Part shown: positions 11,147-22,013 of the stretch, piece by piece
Position numbering within the stretch: position 1 is the first letter of the stretch
Layout of the letters: each line of letters starts with the position of its first letter
Source: Pollenia angustigena
Lineage: Eukaryota; Arthropoda; Insecta; Diptera; Polleniidae
Length of the DNA: 64,000 nucleotides
Reading direction: 5' to 3'
Assembly: GCA_930367215.1 (NCBI GenBank)
Contig: OV884058.1
Span: 217,910,208 to 217,974,207 of the forward strand
Notes under the pieces: model-generated
Told to the model about the DNA's origin: nothing
Database searches by the model: none
Seen by the model: the letters and a program-made list of their open reading frames with translations, nothing else
Made by a program: the position numbers and the translations under genes

Positions 11147-11300
11147 TTATATTCACCCTTATTGTGTTTGGCGTATTTAAGATACGCCTACGACAGTTTG
11201 GTAATAGATTAAAGAAAAAAAGTTCACGTTCTCTTTAATCTATTACCAAACAGTCGTAGGCGTATTTAAAATACGCCAAACACAATAAGGGTGAATATAA
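11147..11300. repeat. Near-perfect palindrome 2
   Basis: Arms of about 68 bp starting TTATATTCACCC pair almost perfectly around a ~15-nt loop. They contain a nested inverted motif GGCGTATTTAAGATACGCC. The inner end TAATAGATTAAAG also occurs in palindrome 1 at 9755-9862, so both probably belong to one hairpin family. Confidence 0.85.
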
Positions 11301-11696
11301 GTATAGATAGCAGTGTGCGATAGTAAAGACCTCTCTGAGTTATACTTTTTTAAGTAATAAGACGAATTAAACAGAAGTTTTTTATACAGACACTATTATG
11401 GCGCATATTCAAAAATCATAACTAAAGTCGCAACTAACAAAACAGAAACTAAAAAATAATATTACTATTTAGAAGCAGGCTTTTCTATTGTATTTAATTT
11501 ATTATTTAAATATTTTTTTCAAGTTTAGACTCGAAGACAATCATCACCTTGCGTTGTTTTTTTTTAGATTTTATATTTTAATAATAACCAAACCAAGTGT
11601 CACTTATCTGGCTTTTTTTCTTCAGATCAATTCAAAAATTATAAGCAATAGTTAAATTAAAAACTATAGTAAGATAACAAAAAAAAAAATTATCGA
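11301..11696. other. AT-rich 3' flank of mRpL12
   Basis: No gene or repeat boundary is recognised. Candidate poly(A) signals for mRpL12 on the minus strand occur near 11500 and overlapping the stop codon. Confidence 0.5.
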
Positions 11697-11697
11697 T

Positions 11698-12240
11698 TTA
11701 TTCAATTTCAATAACAGCACCCGCCTTTGAAAGGGCTTCCTTTAGTTTCTCAGCCTCATCTTTCGGAATATCTTGCTTAACGACTGTTGGTGCACTCTCA
11801 ACGAATTTCTTGGCTTGTACCAAATTCATGCCTTCCAACAAGTTCTTGACTTCCTTAATAAGCGCCACCTTTTGTTTTTCGTCGAATTTGACTAATTTTA
11901 CTGTAAAAGCAGTTTGTACTTTTTTGGGGGCGGCTTCTTCCTCATCCTCAGAAGCAGGTCTGGCAGGGCCAGCAGCTATTTGTGGTACAAACGCGGTTTC
12001 AGGAAGGTTAAGTTTCTTTTTTAGTAGAGCACTGAGTTCAGAGACTTCCAAGAGGTTAAGGGTAGCTATGCTATTGGCAATACCTTCTAATTTAGGATTG
12101 ACAGGTTTTGCTACCCCTTCTGGGGGTGGAGGTGTTAAATTAACAGCAGCGGTATCAACAGCAGCCGGACCGACCGCAGAAAACATGCGACGATTCGATT
12201 GGCGACATAATTGTCTAGCTAACAAACGGGGAGCAAACAT
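11698..12240 (-). CDS. mRpL12: Mitochondrial ribosomal protein bL12 (L7/L12)
   Basis: This intronless 180-residue frame encodes the mitochondrial large-subunit stalk protein, which recruits translation factors and, in other animals, also contacts mitochondrial RNA polymerase. Residues 1-22 are arginine rich with no acidic residue and look like a mitochondrial targeting signal. Residues about 48-78 match the N-terminal dimerisation helix region, 84-107 form an acidic and alanine-rich hinge, and 109-180 are a full L7/L12 C-terminal domain with KVALIKEVKNLLEGMNL, QAKKFVESAP and EAEKLKEALSKAGA. Length is normal for the family. The only upstream in-frame ATG option is this one. An AATAAA overlaps the stop codon at 11697-11702. 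The C9orf78-type gene lies divergently 1.2 kb away. I am confident of family and intactness. Confidence 0.95.
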   Translation of the reverse strand: MFAPRLLARQLCRQSNRRMFSAVGPAAVDTAAVNLTPPPPEGVAKPVNPKLEGIANSIATLNLLEVSELSALLKKKLNLPETAFVPQIAAGPARPASEDEEEAAPKKVQTAFTVKLVKFDEKQKVALIKEVKNLLEGMNLVQAKKFVESAPTVVKQDIPKDEAEKLKEALSKAGAVIEIE

Positions 12241-13438
12241 TTCTTTAAAGTTGTTAGAATTTACTATTAAATATCAAATTTATTTAATTATTTTTTGCAA
12301 TTTTAACACATTTAATTTATTAAAAAAATTGACCAAAAACTTGTATAAAGTTGCGGTTATGTGAGCAGTAATTGTGTTTTTGTTCAAAGTAAAGCCAAGT
12401 TTCAAAATTATGTAACAAAAAGTAATGCCAAGTTTTTAGTACAAACTGTTTTTGAACAGCGCTGCCATTGGAATTTTTCTAAAGTCGAGAAAGGGATTTT
12501 CCAAAAAAGGGATAACATTCAACTTTTAATATATGATGCGAACTTGGTTTCAAACAACGCGAATTCATAAAGGTGATATTTTCGAGTCATCTGTTTATTG
12601 TTTATTTCCTTGTGTGTATACTGAATGTCAAGCGTTATTTACATTTTGTGAAAAAATTTGTTAAAATTTTAAATCTAAATACAAGAAAAAAAAACTTATT
12701 TAAATGTAATAAAACAAAAAAAAGTGAACATAAAAACTAAACAAGAGGATTTTAAAAGGCGTAAGGAATAAGTGGAGCCACAATAAATTTCCAATACAGG
12801 AAAAAGATTTACCTTCTAAAGCAATTTTGTATAGGTATTTCATAAAAAAACAAATTCCCTTTTTTATATTTTCAACCAATAATTTTGACATTCACTCTAA
12901 CTTTTTACAAAAACAAAATACATAGTATGTTTTAAAAGAAAGGGATAGCTAGCATAACGCTATCTCATGATGCGGTCACCTTTTTGAATTCGCCTTGGTT
13001 TCAAATTCTCTTTGCAATGTTTCAATTTACAGAGAAGAAAACAGCTGACAAAATATATATATATACATATGTATCTTGCTTGCATTTAATAAGAACGGGT
13101 TTTAAAAATCTTAAAAACATAAATTCTCATATCTTTTTTATTTATTCTTGATACAATATCGTGTTATAATATCAAAAATGGTCAACAAATTAACATGATA
13201 TTATATAAAAAAATACAAAAGGGTACTGTAAAATAAGGGTCCTAAAAGTGGAAAACGCCTTAAATTTCCCACTTAAGGGAAACAAAAGCAACGCTGCTTT
13301 TGACAACAGGGTAACTCAAAGGTAAATTAATTTACAGACAGCTGAAAAAAATAAATGTCATAACAAAATTTGTTTTTTTTTTTCACAAAAATAAACAATT
13401 TGTGGATAGTTTAATAATTTATTAAAGTAAAATATTAC
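12241..13438. other. Intergenic region between divergent mRpL12 and C9orf78 genes
   Basis: No coding exon is recognised. It should contain both 5' UTRs and promoters. A possible small element lies at 12557-12993: the ends GCGAATTCATAAAGGTGA and TCACCTTTTTGAATTCGC are inverted repeats, and CTTGGTTTCAAA occurs just outside on both sides. The direct repeats are not flush with the left end, so this call is tentative. Confidence 0.5.
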
Positions 13439-14478
13439 ATGGCCGACATTAAAGAAGAAAATTTAAATGCCACTGGAGGCGAAAAAGTTATTTTTAGAAA
13501 GAAAATGAGAAAAAATCTAAGACAAAGAAGAAATTCGGATGACGAACCGAGTGAGGAACCGTAAGTTTTGATGTCATTTTTTTAAATTAAATAAAAACAA
13601 ATGTTATTAATCCAGCATATCCTTGGAAGAAATTAAAGAGAGACAAAAACTAAGGGAAAGACCTCATGGAGTAAGTATAGTTGGTCTGGCTTTGGGAAAA
13701 AAATTAGCACCTGAAGAAGAGATTACCCTTAAAGACCCGTTTAATGCTAAAACTGGTGGTTTGGTTAATATGCAGTCCTTAAAAGCGGGCAATATTAAAG
13801 AATCGGACGATGCGTATGATGTAGGCATTGGCACACAATTCTCAGCTGAAACAAATAAACGTGACGAGGATGAAGAAATGATGAAGTACATAGAACAAGA
13901 ATTGCAAAAACGCAAAGGCCTCACAGAATCCAATACAGAAAATGAATCAGGACCAGATCCTCAAAAGTACTTAACACCTGAAGAAGCTGCCCTTTTCGCC
14001 TTGCCTGAACATTTACGACAATCTTCTTCGCATCGTTCGGAGGAGATGTTGTCAAATCAAATGTTAAATGGTATACCTGAAGTTGACTTGGGAATTGATG
14101 CGAAAATTAAAAATATTGAAGCCACAGAAGAGGCTAAACAAAAACTTTTGCAAGATCAAAAGAATAAAAAAGATGGCCCTTCACAATTTGTACCCACAAA
14201 TATGGCTGTGAACTTTATGCAACACAATAGATGTAAGTCGTAGATAAATTAATTTTCATGGACATTTTTTTAATGTCTTTGTTTTTGAATTAGTTAATAT
14301 TGAGGAAAGCAATGACCCAAAACGTAGATTCCAACAACAACGTAAACCTACGGATAGAAATGCCGCTGAAGGGGATCAACCTCAAAACCCTCACCATCAA
14401 GTGGGACCCAATGGAGTTAAACGTGCTACAGATGATTACCATTATGATAAATTTAAGAAACAATTTCGACGTTATTAA
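13439..14478 (+). CDS. C9orf78: C9orf78/TLS1/HCA59 family spliceosome-associated protein, three exons
   Basis: Exons are 13439-13560, 13616-14232 and 14294-14478. The introns of 55 and 61 bp begin GTAAGT and end CAG or TAG. The joined frame is 924 nt, 307 residues plus stop, close to the human protein in length. Diagnostic features are an N-terminal basic FRKKMRKNLRQRR (residues 19-31), the family signature SLEEIKERQKLRERPHGVS (43-61), an acidic helical middle part (DEDEEMMKYIEQELQKRKG), and a basic aromatic C-terminal tail ending DYHYDKFKKQFRRY. Members are nuclear proteins linked to pre-mRNA splicing in animals and to telomere or heterochromatin silencing (Tls1) in fission yeast; that role is family knowledge. 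AATAAA at 14502-14507 is a likely poly(A) signal. No disabling change is seen. Confidence 0.93.
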
Positions 14479-14631
14479 AGATGCCATTTTTATATTATTA
14501 TAATAAAGAAACAGTAGAATACAATGTCTATAGCGATATATTTATATCACAAATACGGCTTCGTGAAATAACTCCCAAATGCAATAAGGACCAAGAAAAT
14601 GTTAAATTAAAAAAATATACCTACCATAGAA

Positions 14632-14701
14632 GAAAAGCTTTAATCAGCAAAGCCGGTGTTTGTAATATCATGGAGGAAATGGTCTTTGAGGACGGCCGAA
14701 G
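14632..14701 (+). repeat. Single diverged unit of the GC-rich foldback tandem repeat
   Basis: AAGCTTTAATCAGCAAAGCCGGT and the following GAGGACGGCCGAAG correspond to one 82-bp unit of the array at 4911-5238. The unit continues after the hAT insertion at 15733 (GAATTTTAAGAACC). It starts just past the poly(A) signal of the C9orf78 gene. The GC-rich hairpin is degraded. Confidence 0.65.
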
Positions 14702-15724
14702 TAGGGAATGGTAAATGGATAATAAAATCGATTTTCGATTTTTCGATCGACTTTTTTTATTATGGTTTTTGAAATCGATTAATCGAACCTCAAATTCGAT
14801 TTTAAAATCGATTTCAAAATCGTTTAAGTTAAATTTGCAAACTCATACCTTATATCACAAAGGGGTATACTCCAGCATTTTTTTTTGGAAAACTACTAGA
14901 TAAATTGAACTGAGATTTTTACAGTGTGTAGATATGACTACTTTTTCTAATTTTCCTGCAAAAAGTGAAAATGTGTAAATTTTGAGATCGCCTTTAGAGG
15001 AACAAGTACATGTACATACATACATTTTACATATTAAAATTGTGTTATTCTGTAGACAATCAGGCCTGTCACATAAATTAATTCCGATCGAAAGTGCAAG
15101 TGATTTCGTATCTTGCTTCACATTAAACGAAATCACTTTTGATCGGATTTAATTCTGTGACAAGCCTGAATTTATCGATAGTATTTCAAAGGATTATGAC
15201 AGTAGTTCCTGATCGGTAGCGACTGTTTCTTTGCTAAGTTGCTATTAAGTTAGTTAAAAAAAAAAAAACGTTTGCATGCCATTGATGCCAGAAAGATGCA
15301 GAGACATTTCCTTGTAATTTCGTATTTGTTAGGATAAATTACGTACTTTTTGTTTTTTCACTCTGCTTATAACTAGATTAAAATATCGCTCACAGAGCCC
15401 TTATATTAAACTTGGAAGTATATTAAGGATACTAATAGGAAAATACGTAAAATTACAACTTTAAACTTGGAAAACTGCATTAGCATACCTACAGACGTAT
15501 GTACGCACAAAAAAAAAAAACGTTATATTGTGCATGCCCTTAATTTATCGATTTAATTAAGATTAAAAATTGCCAAAATTTTGATAAAAATAAAACATCG
15601 ATTTTAAAAGCCCAATAATCTATTTCAGTATAAAATCGCATGCGTAAATTCGATTGCAAAAAATCGACTTTTTTACCACAAAATCGATTTTCGATTGGAA
15701 TCGAAATCGATTTACCATTCCCTA
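14702..15724. mobile_element. hAT element, TAGGGAATGG ends, TSD GGCCGAAG
   Basis: The termini TAGGGAATGGTAAAT and ATTTACCATTCCCTA are inverted repeats, and the perfect 8-bp duplication GGCCGAAG flanks them (14694-14701 and 15725-15732). Arms of about 60 bp are rich in AATCGATTT. The interior has no transposase frame. A smaller hairpin element is nested in it at 15061-15168. Confidence 0.9.
15061..15168. repeat. Small nested hairpin element
   Basis: CAGGCCTGTCACA at the left and TGTGACAAGCCTG at the right are inverted. The arms extend through CCGATCGAAAGTG and AATCACTTTTGATCGG to about 45 bp each. It lies inside the hAT element 14702-15724. No clear target duplication was found. Confidence 0.75.
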
Positions 15725-16111
15725 GGCCGAAGGAATTTTAAGAACCTTTGCGTTGTAAATACATTAAAAACGTACACATTTGAACTCATTAGCGCCCAAT
15801 GATCCCATTTGGAAACATACACAAATAATTAAATAAATAATTGGAAAAAATGGAATAAATAAAATTTTATTTATCGATAATAGCTAGGTAGGTAGGTAGA
15901 AAGGCCGGTGTGAAGTCTCCTTATCCAGAGACCAATATGGTCCATTGTGACACCTTAATTAGATATTGCTATGAAGGTAGAAAGTAGGTGAAATAAACAG
16001 CGAAAGCATAAGACAGATCCGAAAGATAGGTAGAAAAGAAAGGAAGGAAAAGAATGTAAAATAAGATAGAGGACCAACCCCGAGAGAAATCCCACTTGAA
16101 CCAAATTCGCC

Positions 16112-16291
16112 CTACGTGCGATTAGCACCCAGTCTCCCCTCGCGCAGCCAGGCCATCCCCATTACGAATCCTATCAGATTCTCGAGTCCGCAACTCGAGA
16201 CATCCCCTAATTTGCCCAGGAATCTACTGCCCAGCCACCTCAGCCTGCTACCCTGCAACCTGGGACAGTGGCACAGAAAGTGCTCAACTGT
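16112..16291 (-). pseudogene. C-terminal part of the non-LTR polyprotein
   Basis: On the minus strand the frame reads TVEHFLCHCPRLQGSR and then a short tail with LG-rich helices. The upstream half of the same motif, ICRLCEDPEE, lies across the hAT insertion at 18145-18200, giving a C-x2-C ... H-x4-C zinc-knuckle pattern that is typical of I and LOA-like elements. Frame continuity is restored if the hAT copies are ignored, so these inserts came late. The fragment ends in a stop at 16112 before the 3' UTR. Confidence 0.75.
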
Positions 16292-16299
16292 CTCCAACT

Positions 16300-18144
16300 T
16301 AGGGTAGCCAGATTTTGAATTCGGAAAAACAGTACATTGGTTATGAAAAAACAGTACATTCAAGAAAAAAACAGTACATTTTTTTACGAAACCATAACTT
16401 AATGTTTACAACTCTTGAACACCAATAATATAAAGAAATAGACTTCAAACATCAACATCAAAGGAAAGATTTACATTTAATGGTATTTCATATACAAAAT
16501 CACACCATTTGCGTTTATAAAGCATACACCACAAACGAAGCATTTGGCCATTGTATCATTTTCCAATGTATAATGTTTAAATATCTTAGTTTATATTTAA
16601 CTTAAAAAACTTATTCATTGATTGGGTTAGTAGAATTTTCTTAAAACATATTGGTATTTAAAGCAATTTTCACCACACACATATTGTCGAACTATCGCAT
16701 AAATTTCAGAAAATATTTGTTTCTTTCTTTAATTTAAACGGTAGTCATATGTCTTAAAATAAAAACACGAAAATATATGAAGGATGTGAGCAACTCCTTA
16801 TTTCATCTGTGTATTTTTGACAAAACAATAGACGCAGTACAAAAATTCAAATTATTTTACAACTTTTTTGTTTGCAAAACAACAATTTCTTTAAACTAAA
16901 TATTGTAAAATAGAGTGTGCAACAAAATTAGGGTCATCGCCACCAGCCTCAACACTTGCACCGCGAAATGAAAGTAGACTACTAGTAGAGCAAATCTGCC
17001 AAAAGGTTTTGAAAAATTAGTTCGGGCTCCCGAAATATGAGCCCCTAAAGTTTTTAAATTTTTTGAAAAGGCGTTTGGTATAAGTCAAAATAAATACAAG
17101 TATACAAGACGGCACTTATTAGGGTTAAAAGAATTCTCGAAATTTCGGGCATTGAAATTTTTGAATTTCTTGAAAGGGCGTTTGGTACAAGTCAAAAAAA
17201 TATACTAAATGTACTTCTGACCTAAAAGACTATTTCAGATGTCTTCAGTAGAATCGTATTGCGATTCTTTTCTTAGAATTTATTAATCCTCTAACTCTCA
17301 TTTTAAGGGGTAATTTTTGCCCTTTTTCCTAACTCTTAAAAAAAAGGATACTAAAACGGCACTTATAAGAGTTAAAATGCTCTACCAACATTTTCTGCAT
17401 CAAATTTCACTAGGGGTCTTCTAAGACCAAAAATTATCAAATGCAAGTAAAACGGGTTTTCGAAATTCCGGGCCTTGATTTTTTTTAATACATTGCACGC
17501 TTTTTTGGTCTTGGAAGACCGCTAGAGAAATTTGATGCAGAAAATATTTATAGAATATTTTAACCCACTAACGTACCGTTTTAGTGTACAAGTTTAAAAA
17601 ATTACAAAAATTACCCCTTAAAATGAGTGTTAGAGGGTTAATATATTCTATGAAAAGAACTGCCATACAATTCTACTGAAGACATCTGAAATAGTCTTTT
17701 AGGTCAGAAGTACATTTAGTATATTTTTTTGACTTGTACCAAACGCCCTTTCAAGAAATTCAAAAATTTCAATGCCCGAAATTTCGAGAATTCTTTTAAC
17801 CCTAATAAGTGCCGTCTTGTATACTTTTGTTTAAGAGTTGGGAAAAAGGGCAAAAATTACCCCTCAAAATGAGAGTTAGAGAGTAAATAAATTCTAAGAT
17901 AAGGATATTATGACAATATGGCTTGATAGCATACCGTTAAAAATTCCCAAATGTGTTTTATTTAAAAACGATTTTTCTTAATATCTTTGTTTTTTGGACA
18001 CTAAACTTAAAAATCAGTACAGAAAACAGTACAAAGTGTAAAAAACAGTACATTTGCGTACTGTTTTGGGTGTTGTGCATAAAACAGTACAATTGACAAA
18101 AATCAGTACATGTACTGCTAAAAACAGTACGTCTGGCAACCCTA
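16300..18144 (-). mobile_element. hAT family A, copy A, TSD CTCCAACT
   Basis: The 1845-bp element starts TAGGGTAGCCAGATTTTG and ends CGTCTGGCAACCCTA, flanked by CTCCAACT at 16292-16299 and 18145-18152. Compared with copy B it lies in the opposite orientation. The terminal ~150 bp carry repeated ACAGTACA/TGTACTGT motifs. The interior (about 16980-17880) is itself palindromic, with arms containing ATTTCGGGCATTG and GGTAATTTTTGCCC. No transposase frame is present, so it is non-autonomous. Confidence 0.93.
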
Positions 18145-18240
18145 CTCCAACTCCTCAGGGTCCTCGCACAACCTGCATATATCCGACAAGTCGGATCCTA
18201 TCCTCACCGCCATCCTGCCTATCATACAGTGGCCCGTGAT
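18145..18240 (-). pseudogene. Non-LTR polyprotein segment between hAT inserts
   Basis: Minus-strand translation gives the zinc-knuckle half ICRLCEDPEELE preceded by a GHCMIGRMAVRIG segment. This is the link between RNase H (20599-21171) and the terminal HFLCHC segment at 16112-16291. It includes one copy of the CCCGTGAT duplication of the neighbouring MITE. Confidence 0.7.
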
Positions 18241-18772
18241 TAGAGTTGTGTCGTTCCGGAATGACCTAGTTCCATTGAACGATTCCCTAAAAGTAACGGT
18301 GCGGACTTTTTCAATAGTTCATTTTTTGTCGTTCCGCAATTGCAATCCGTTGGATGATCACATGTATTTTTGTAGGGTTATTTTTTGTGTATTGATCAAT
18401 GTTGCCGACTTTTGTGTATTTTTGTCGTGACATATAAAAAATTTCTAATTAAATCAATTACTAATGTGATCCAAAGCAATATACTTTAGCAATATACCAC
18501 TCATTTTTATTTGTAATTATTTTTCACAAACATTTTAAAAAATACATAATTCTTATGTATGTAGGTAGTTATTACGCCACACATAAAAACAAACAATAAC
18601 AAATATTTGATTGTTGACGTTTTAACGAACGACAGAGAAGTTTTTTCGTTCCTCGTTCATTCATTGTTCAAAGTAAAAACCGGAACGATGAACGCAAGGA
18701 ACGACCTAGTTCCTTTGATCTTTCGGATCGGTCGGAACGATTCCACAAAAGGAACGATTTTGCCCAACTCTA
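18241..18772. mobile_element. hAT MITE, TAGAGTTG ends, TSD CCCGTGAT
   Basis: The element starts TAGAGTTGTGTCGTTCCG and ends GGAACGATTTTGCCCAACTCTA, with CCCGTGAT on both sides (18233-18240 and 18773-18780). It has several GGAACGA/TCGTTCC motifs near both ends, which are candidate transposase-binding repeats. It carries no transposase. It differs in sequence from family A but has the same TA(G) start and 8-bp duplication. Confidence 0.9.
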
Positions 18773-18808
18773 CCCGTGATCATTCCTATCACGTTCCTAA
18801 CGCAGACC

Positions 18809-20554
18809 TAGGGTTGCCAGACGTACTGTTTTTAGCAGTACATGTACTGATTTTTGTCAATTGTACTGTTTTATGCACAACACCTAAAACAGTACGAAAA
18901 TGTACTCTTTTTTGCACTTTGTACTGTTTTCTGTACTGATTTTTAAGTTTAGTGTCCAAAAAACAAAGATATTAAGAAAAATCGTTTTTAAATAAAACAC
19001 ATTTGGGAATTTTTACCGGTATGCTATCAAGCCATATTGTCATAATATCCTTATCTTAGAATTTATTTACTCTCTAACTCTCATTTTGAGGGGTAAATTT
19101 TGCCCTTTTTCCCAACTCTTAAACAAAAGTATACAAGACGGCACTTATTAGGGTTAAAAGAATTCTCGAAATTTCGGGCATTGAAATTTTTGAATTTCTT
19201 GAAAGGACGTTTGGTACAAGTCCAAAAATATACTAAATGTATTTCTGACCTAAAAGACTATTTCAGATGTCTTCAGTAGAATTGTATGGCAGTTCTTTTC
19301 ATAGAATATATTAACCCTCTAACACTCATTTTAAGGGGTAATTTTTGTAATTTTTTTACCTTCTACACTAAAACGGTACGTTAGAGGGTTAAAATATTCT
19401 GTGAATATTTTCTGCATCAAATTTCACTAGCGGTCTTCCAAGACCAAAAAAGCGTGCAATGTATGTAAAACGGGTTTTCGAAAAATAAAAAAAATCAAGG
19501 CCCGGAATTTCGAAAACCCGTTTTACTTGCATTGGATAATTTTTGGTCTTAGAAGGCCCCTAGTGAAATTTGATGCAGAAAATATTGGTAGAGCATTTTA
19601 ACTTTTATAAGTGCCGTTTTAGTATCCTTTTTTTTAAGAGTTGGGAAAAAGGGCAAAAATTACCCCTTAACATGAGAGTTAGAGGGTTAATAAATTCTAA
19701 GAAAAGAATCGCAATACGATTCTACTGAAGACATCTAAAATTATTTTTTAGCTCAGAAGTACATTTTGACTTATACCAAACGCCTTTTCAAAAAATTAAA
19801 AAACTTTAGGGGCCCATATTTCGGGAGCCCTAGCTAATTTTGCAAAACCTTTTGGCAGATTTGCTCTACTAGTAGTCTACTTTCATTTCGCGGTGCAAGT
19901 GTTGAGGCTGGTGCCGATGACCCTAATTTTGTTGCACACTCTATTTTACAATATTTAGTTTAAAGAAATTGTTGTTTTGCAAACAAAAAAGTTGTAAAAT
20001 AATTAGAATTTTTGTACTGCGTCTATTGTTTTGTCAAAAATACACAGATTAAATAAGGAGTTGCTCACATCCTTCATATATTTTCGTGTTATTATTTTAA
20101 GACATATGACTACCGTTTAAATTAAAGAAAGAAACAAATATTTTCTGAAATTTATGCGGTAGTTCCACAATATGTGTGTGGTGAAAATTGCTTCAAATAC
20201 CAATATGTTTTAAGAAAATTCTACTAACCCAATCAATGAATAAGTTTTTTAGGTTAAATATAAACTAAGATATTTAAACATTATACATTGGAAAATGATA
20301 CAATGGCCAAATGCTTCGTTTGTGGTATTTGCTTTATAAACGCAAATGGTGTGATTTTGTATATGAAATACCATTAAATGTAAATCGTTCCTTTGATGTT
20401 GATGTTTTAAGTCTATTTCTTTATATTATTTTTGTTCAAGAGTTGTAAATATTTAGATATGGTTTCGTAAAAAAATGTACTGTTTTTTTCTTGAATGTAC
20501 TGTTTTTTCATAACCAATGTACTGTTTTTCCGAATTCAAAATCTGGCTACCCTA
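18809..20554 (+). mobile_element. hAT family A, copy B, TSD CGCAGACC
   Basis: The 1746-bp element runs from TAGGGTTGCCAGACGTACTG to ATCTGGCTACCCTA, with CGCAGACC at 18801-18808 and 20555-20562. It is highly similar to copy A in reverse orientation and has the same internal palindrome and TGTACTGT-rich ends. No ORF of transposase type is present. Confidence 0.93.
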
Positions 20555-20598
20555 CGCAGACCCTGCTCCTGCCCAGCAGCGACACCGAATCGGACTTC

Positions 20599-21171
20599 CT
20601 AAGCACCGGCCACAGTGTCCGCGATACCCGACAGTCCGTTCGGCCCCCAGGCCCGATTGGTCACGCCCAGTATCCACTCCTTAATTCTACCAATATAAAA
20701 GCCCAATGGAGGCCTAACCGCCTCCACACGGTCAGGAACCTCCATCTCTGAGCCCTGTCTTGCCAACTCATCAGCAACCTCATTGCCGCCTATGTCGCAA
20801 TGACCCGGCATCCAGCACAACCTTAGCAAATACTCACCTAAGGCTCCCTTCAGAGCCCTCCTACACTCATCAACCAGCCTGGAGTTCACATAACAGCCCC
20901 TTACGGCCATAAGAGCCGCCTGGCTGTCCACATATATAGTGACCTCCGAGCCCCTATCAATGTTGTCCCTCATCAGTTCCACGGCCCTCCAGACCCCCAG
21001 AACCTCCGCCTGAAAAACACTGCAGTCGTCAGGAAGCCTATATGACCTTCTTATATTCAGATCCTCAATGAAGACCCCTGCACCCGTGCTCCTCATCTTC
21101 GAGCCATCAGTGATAATAGCAAATCCACCAAATAATCTGCTCCTGCCCGACCAGCTCTCCCTAGAGGGCAT
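20599..21171 (-). pseudogene. RNase H domain of non-LTR retrotransposon
   Basis: The 190-residue minus-strand frame is a clear type I RNase H. It shows TDGSKMRSTGAGVF (first catalytic Asp), FQAEVLGVWRAVEL (Glu), TIYVDSQAAL (second Asp) and CWMPGHCDIGGNEVADELAR (the late His and Asp). RNase H in non-LTR elements degrades the RNA strand during target-primed reverse transcription. The frame then meets a stop at about 20599; a one-base shift restores the downstream segment, so the copy is damaged. Upstream RT sequence is absent because of 5' truncation at about 21178. Confidence 0.88.
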
Positions 21172-21188
21172 TATTAATTAATAGCTAG

Positions 21189-21424
21189 CAATCTATAAAA
21201 TAAAAATTGGGCGCTAATAAGTTAAGAGAACGGCAAAATGCACTATTCACCCATCTCTGTACGTGTGTCTGCAAGATAAATTAAAACGCTTTTCAAACAC
21301 TTTAATTCTAAAAATTTATAAGATTTTCATGAAATGTCAAAGTAAAAATAGAAACACACGTTTTTGCGCGACTTTATTTTTTAAAATGTCTAACGGTTAT
21401 CCTGTACTAATACGTTTATATGTA
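21189..21424. repeat. Short flank shared with 15.78 kb and 63.37 kb
   Basis: ATTGGGCGCTAATAAG here is the inverse of CTCATTAGCGCCCAAT at 15785-15800, and the sequence AGAGAACGGCAAAATGCACTATTCACCCATCT is repeated inversely at about 63370-63400. It is the preintegration flank of the non-LTR element and part of a dispersed repeat. Confidence 0.55.
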
Positions 21425-22013
21425 CAGTATCGGACAAAACCTAAGCACCCCCTTAGTATATTTATTTTAAATGATAATTTTTTTAAGAAAACAAAATTAT
21501 TAAATTTTTTTTTTATTTTTTTATATCTTTTTTATTGATAAACACAAACTTAAGGTGCTATCAGACGGAATGTATTTTACATATGTACTGTCAAATTTTC
21601 CATCTGTAAAAGTTGCACACATCATGTGATACATACATATGAAACTTTGCATGTGTAAAATACATGTGGAAATACATAGTACATATGTACATTTTTCGAT
21701 TAGAACACGCTCTATTTTCCTGTGGCAAACATAAACAAAACAGCTGGTTTGTTTTGAAAAGTAAACAAAAGTCAGCTTTTGTTTACATTTATAGGTTATG
21801 TCATAAGGAAAAACATACCCTACAAGAAATGGATGACCGAAACTAAAAAAAAAAATTTTTTTACTAACACACTTGCAACAATTTTACATTAGTTGTACCA
21901 CTCTAACATATATGTGAATTGTTTAAATTAAATACTGCAAAATATTTTAATAATTGTTAAATTATTAAAATAAATAAAGAAAATCCAAAGGATTTGGGTA
22001 AGTAAGTTATAAA

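Larger units (their letters stand above)
15888..21178 (-). mobile_element. 5'-truncated non-LTR retrotransposon (I/LOA-like), TSD TAATAGCTAG
   Basis: A 10-bp direct repeat TAATAGCTAG flanks the unit (15878-15887 and 21179-21188). The low-coordinate end has GTAGGTAGGTAGG and the 3' UTR. The coding part is GC-richer than its surroundings and encodes RNase H and the C-terminal end of a non-LTR polyprotein. Reverse transcriptase and endonuclease are absent through 5' truncation. Three hAT elements are inserted (16300-18144, 18241-18772, 18809-20554). Confidence 0.85.

Noticed and set aside
11810..12364. Plus-strand 184-residue frame opposite mRpL12
   Set aside because: It is antisense shadow of the conserved mRpL12 frame.
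12557..12993. Confident MITE between mRpL12 and C9orf78
   Set aside because: The inverted ends are short and the outside direct repeat CTTGGTTTCAAA is not flush on the left, so it stays tentative.
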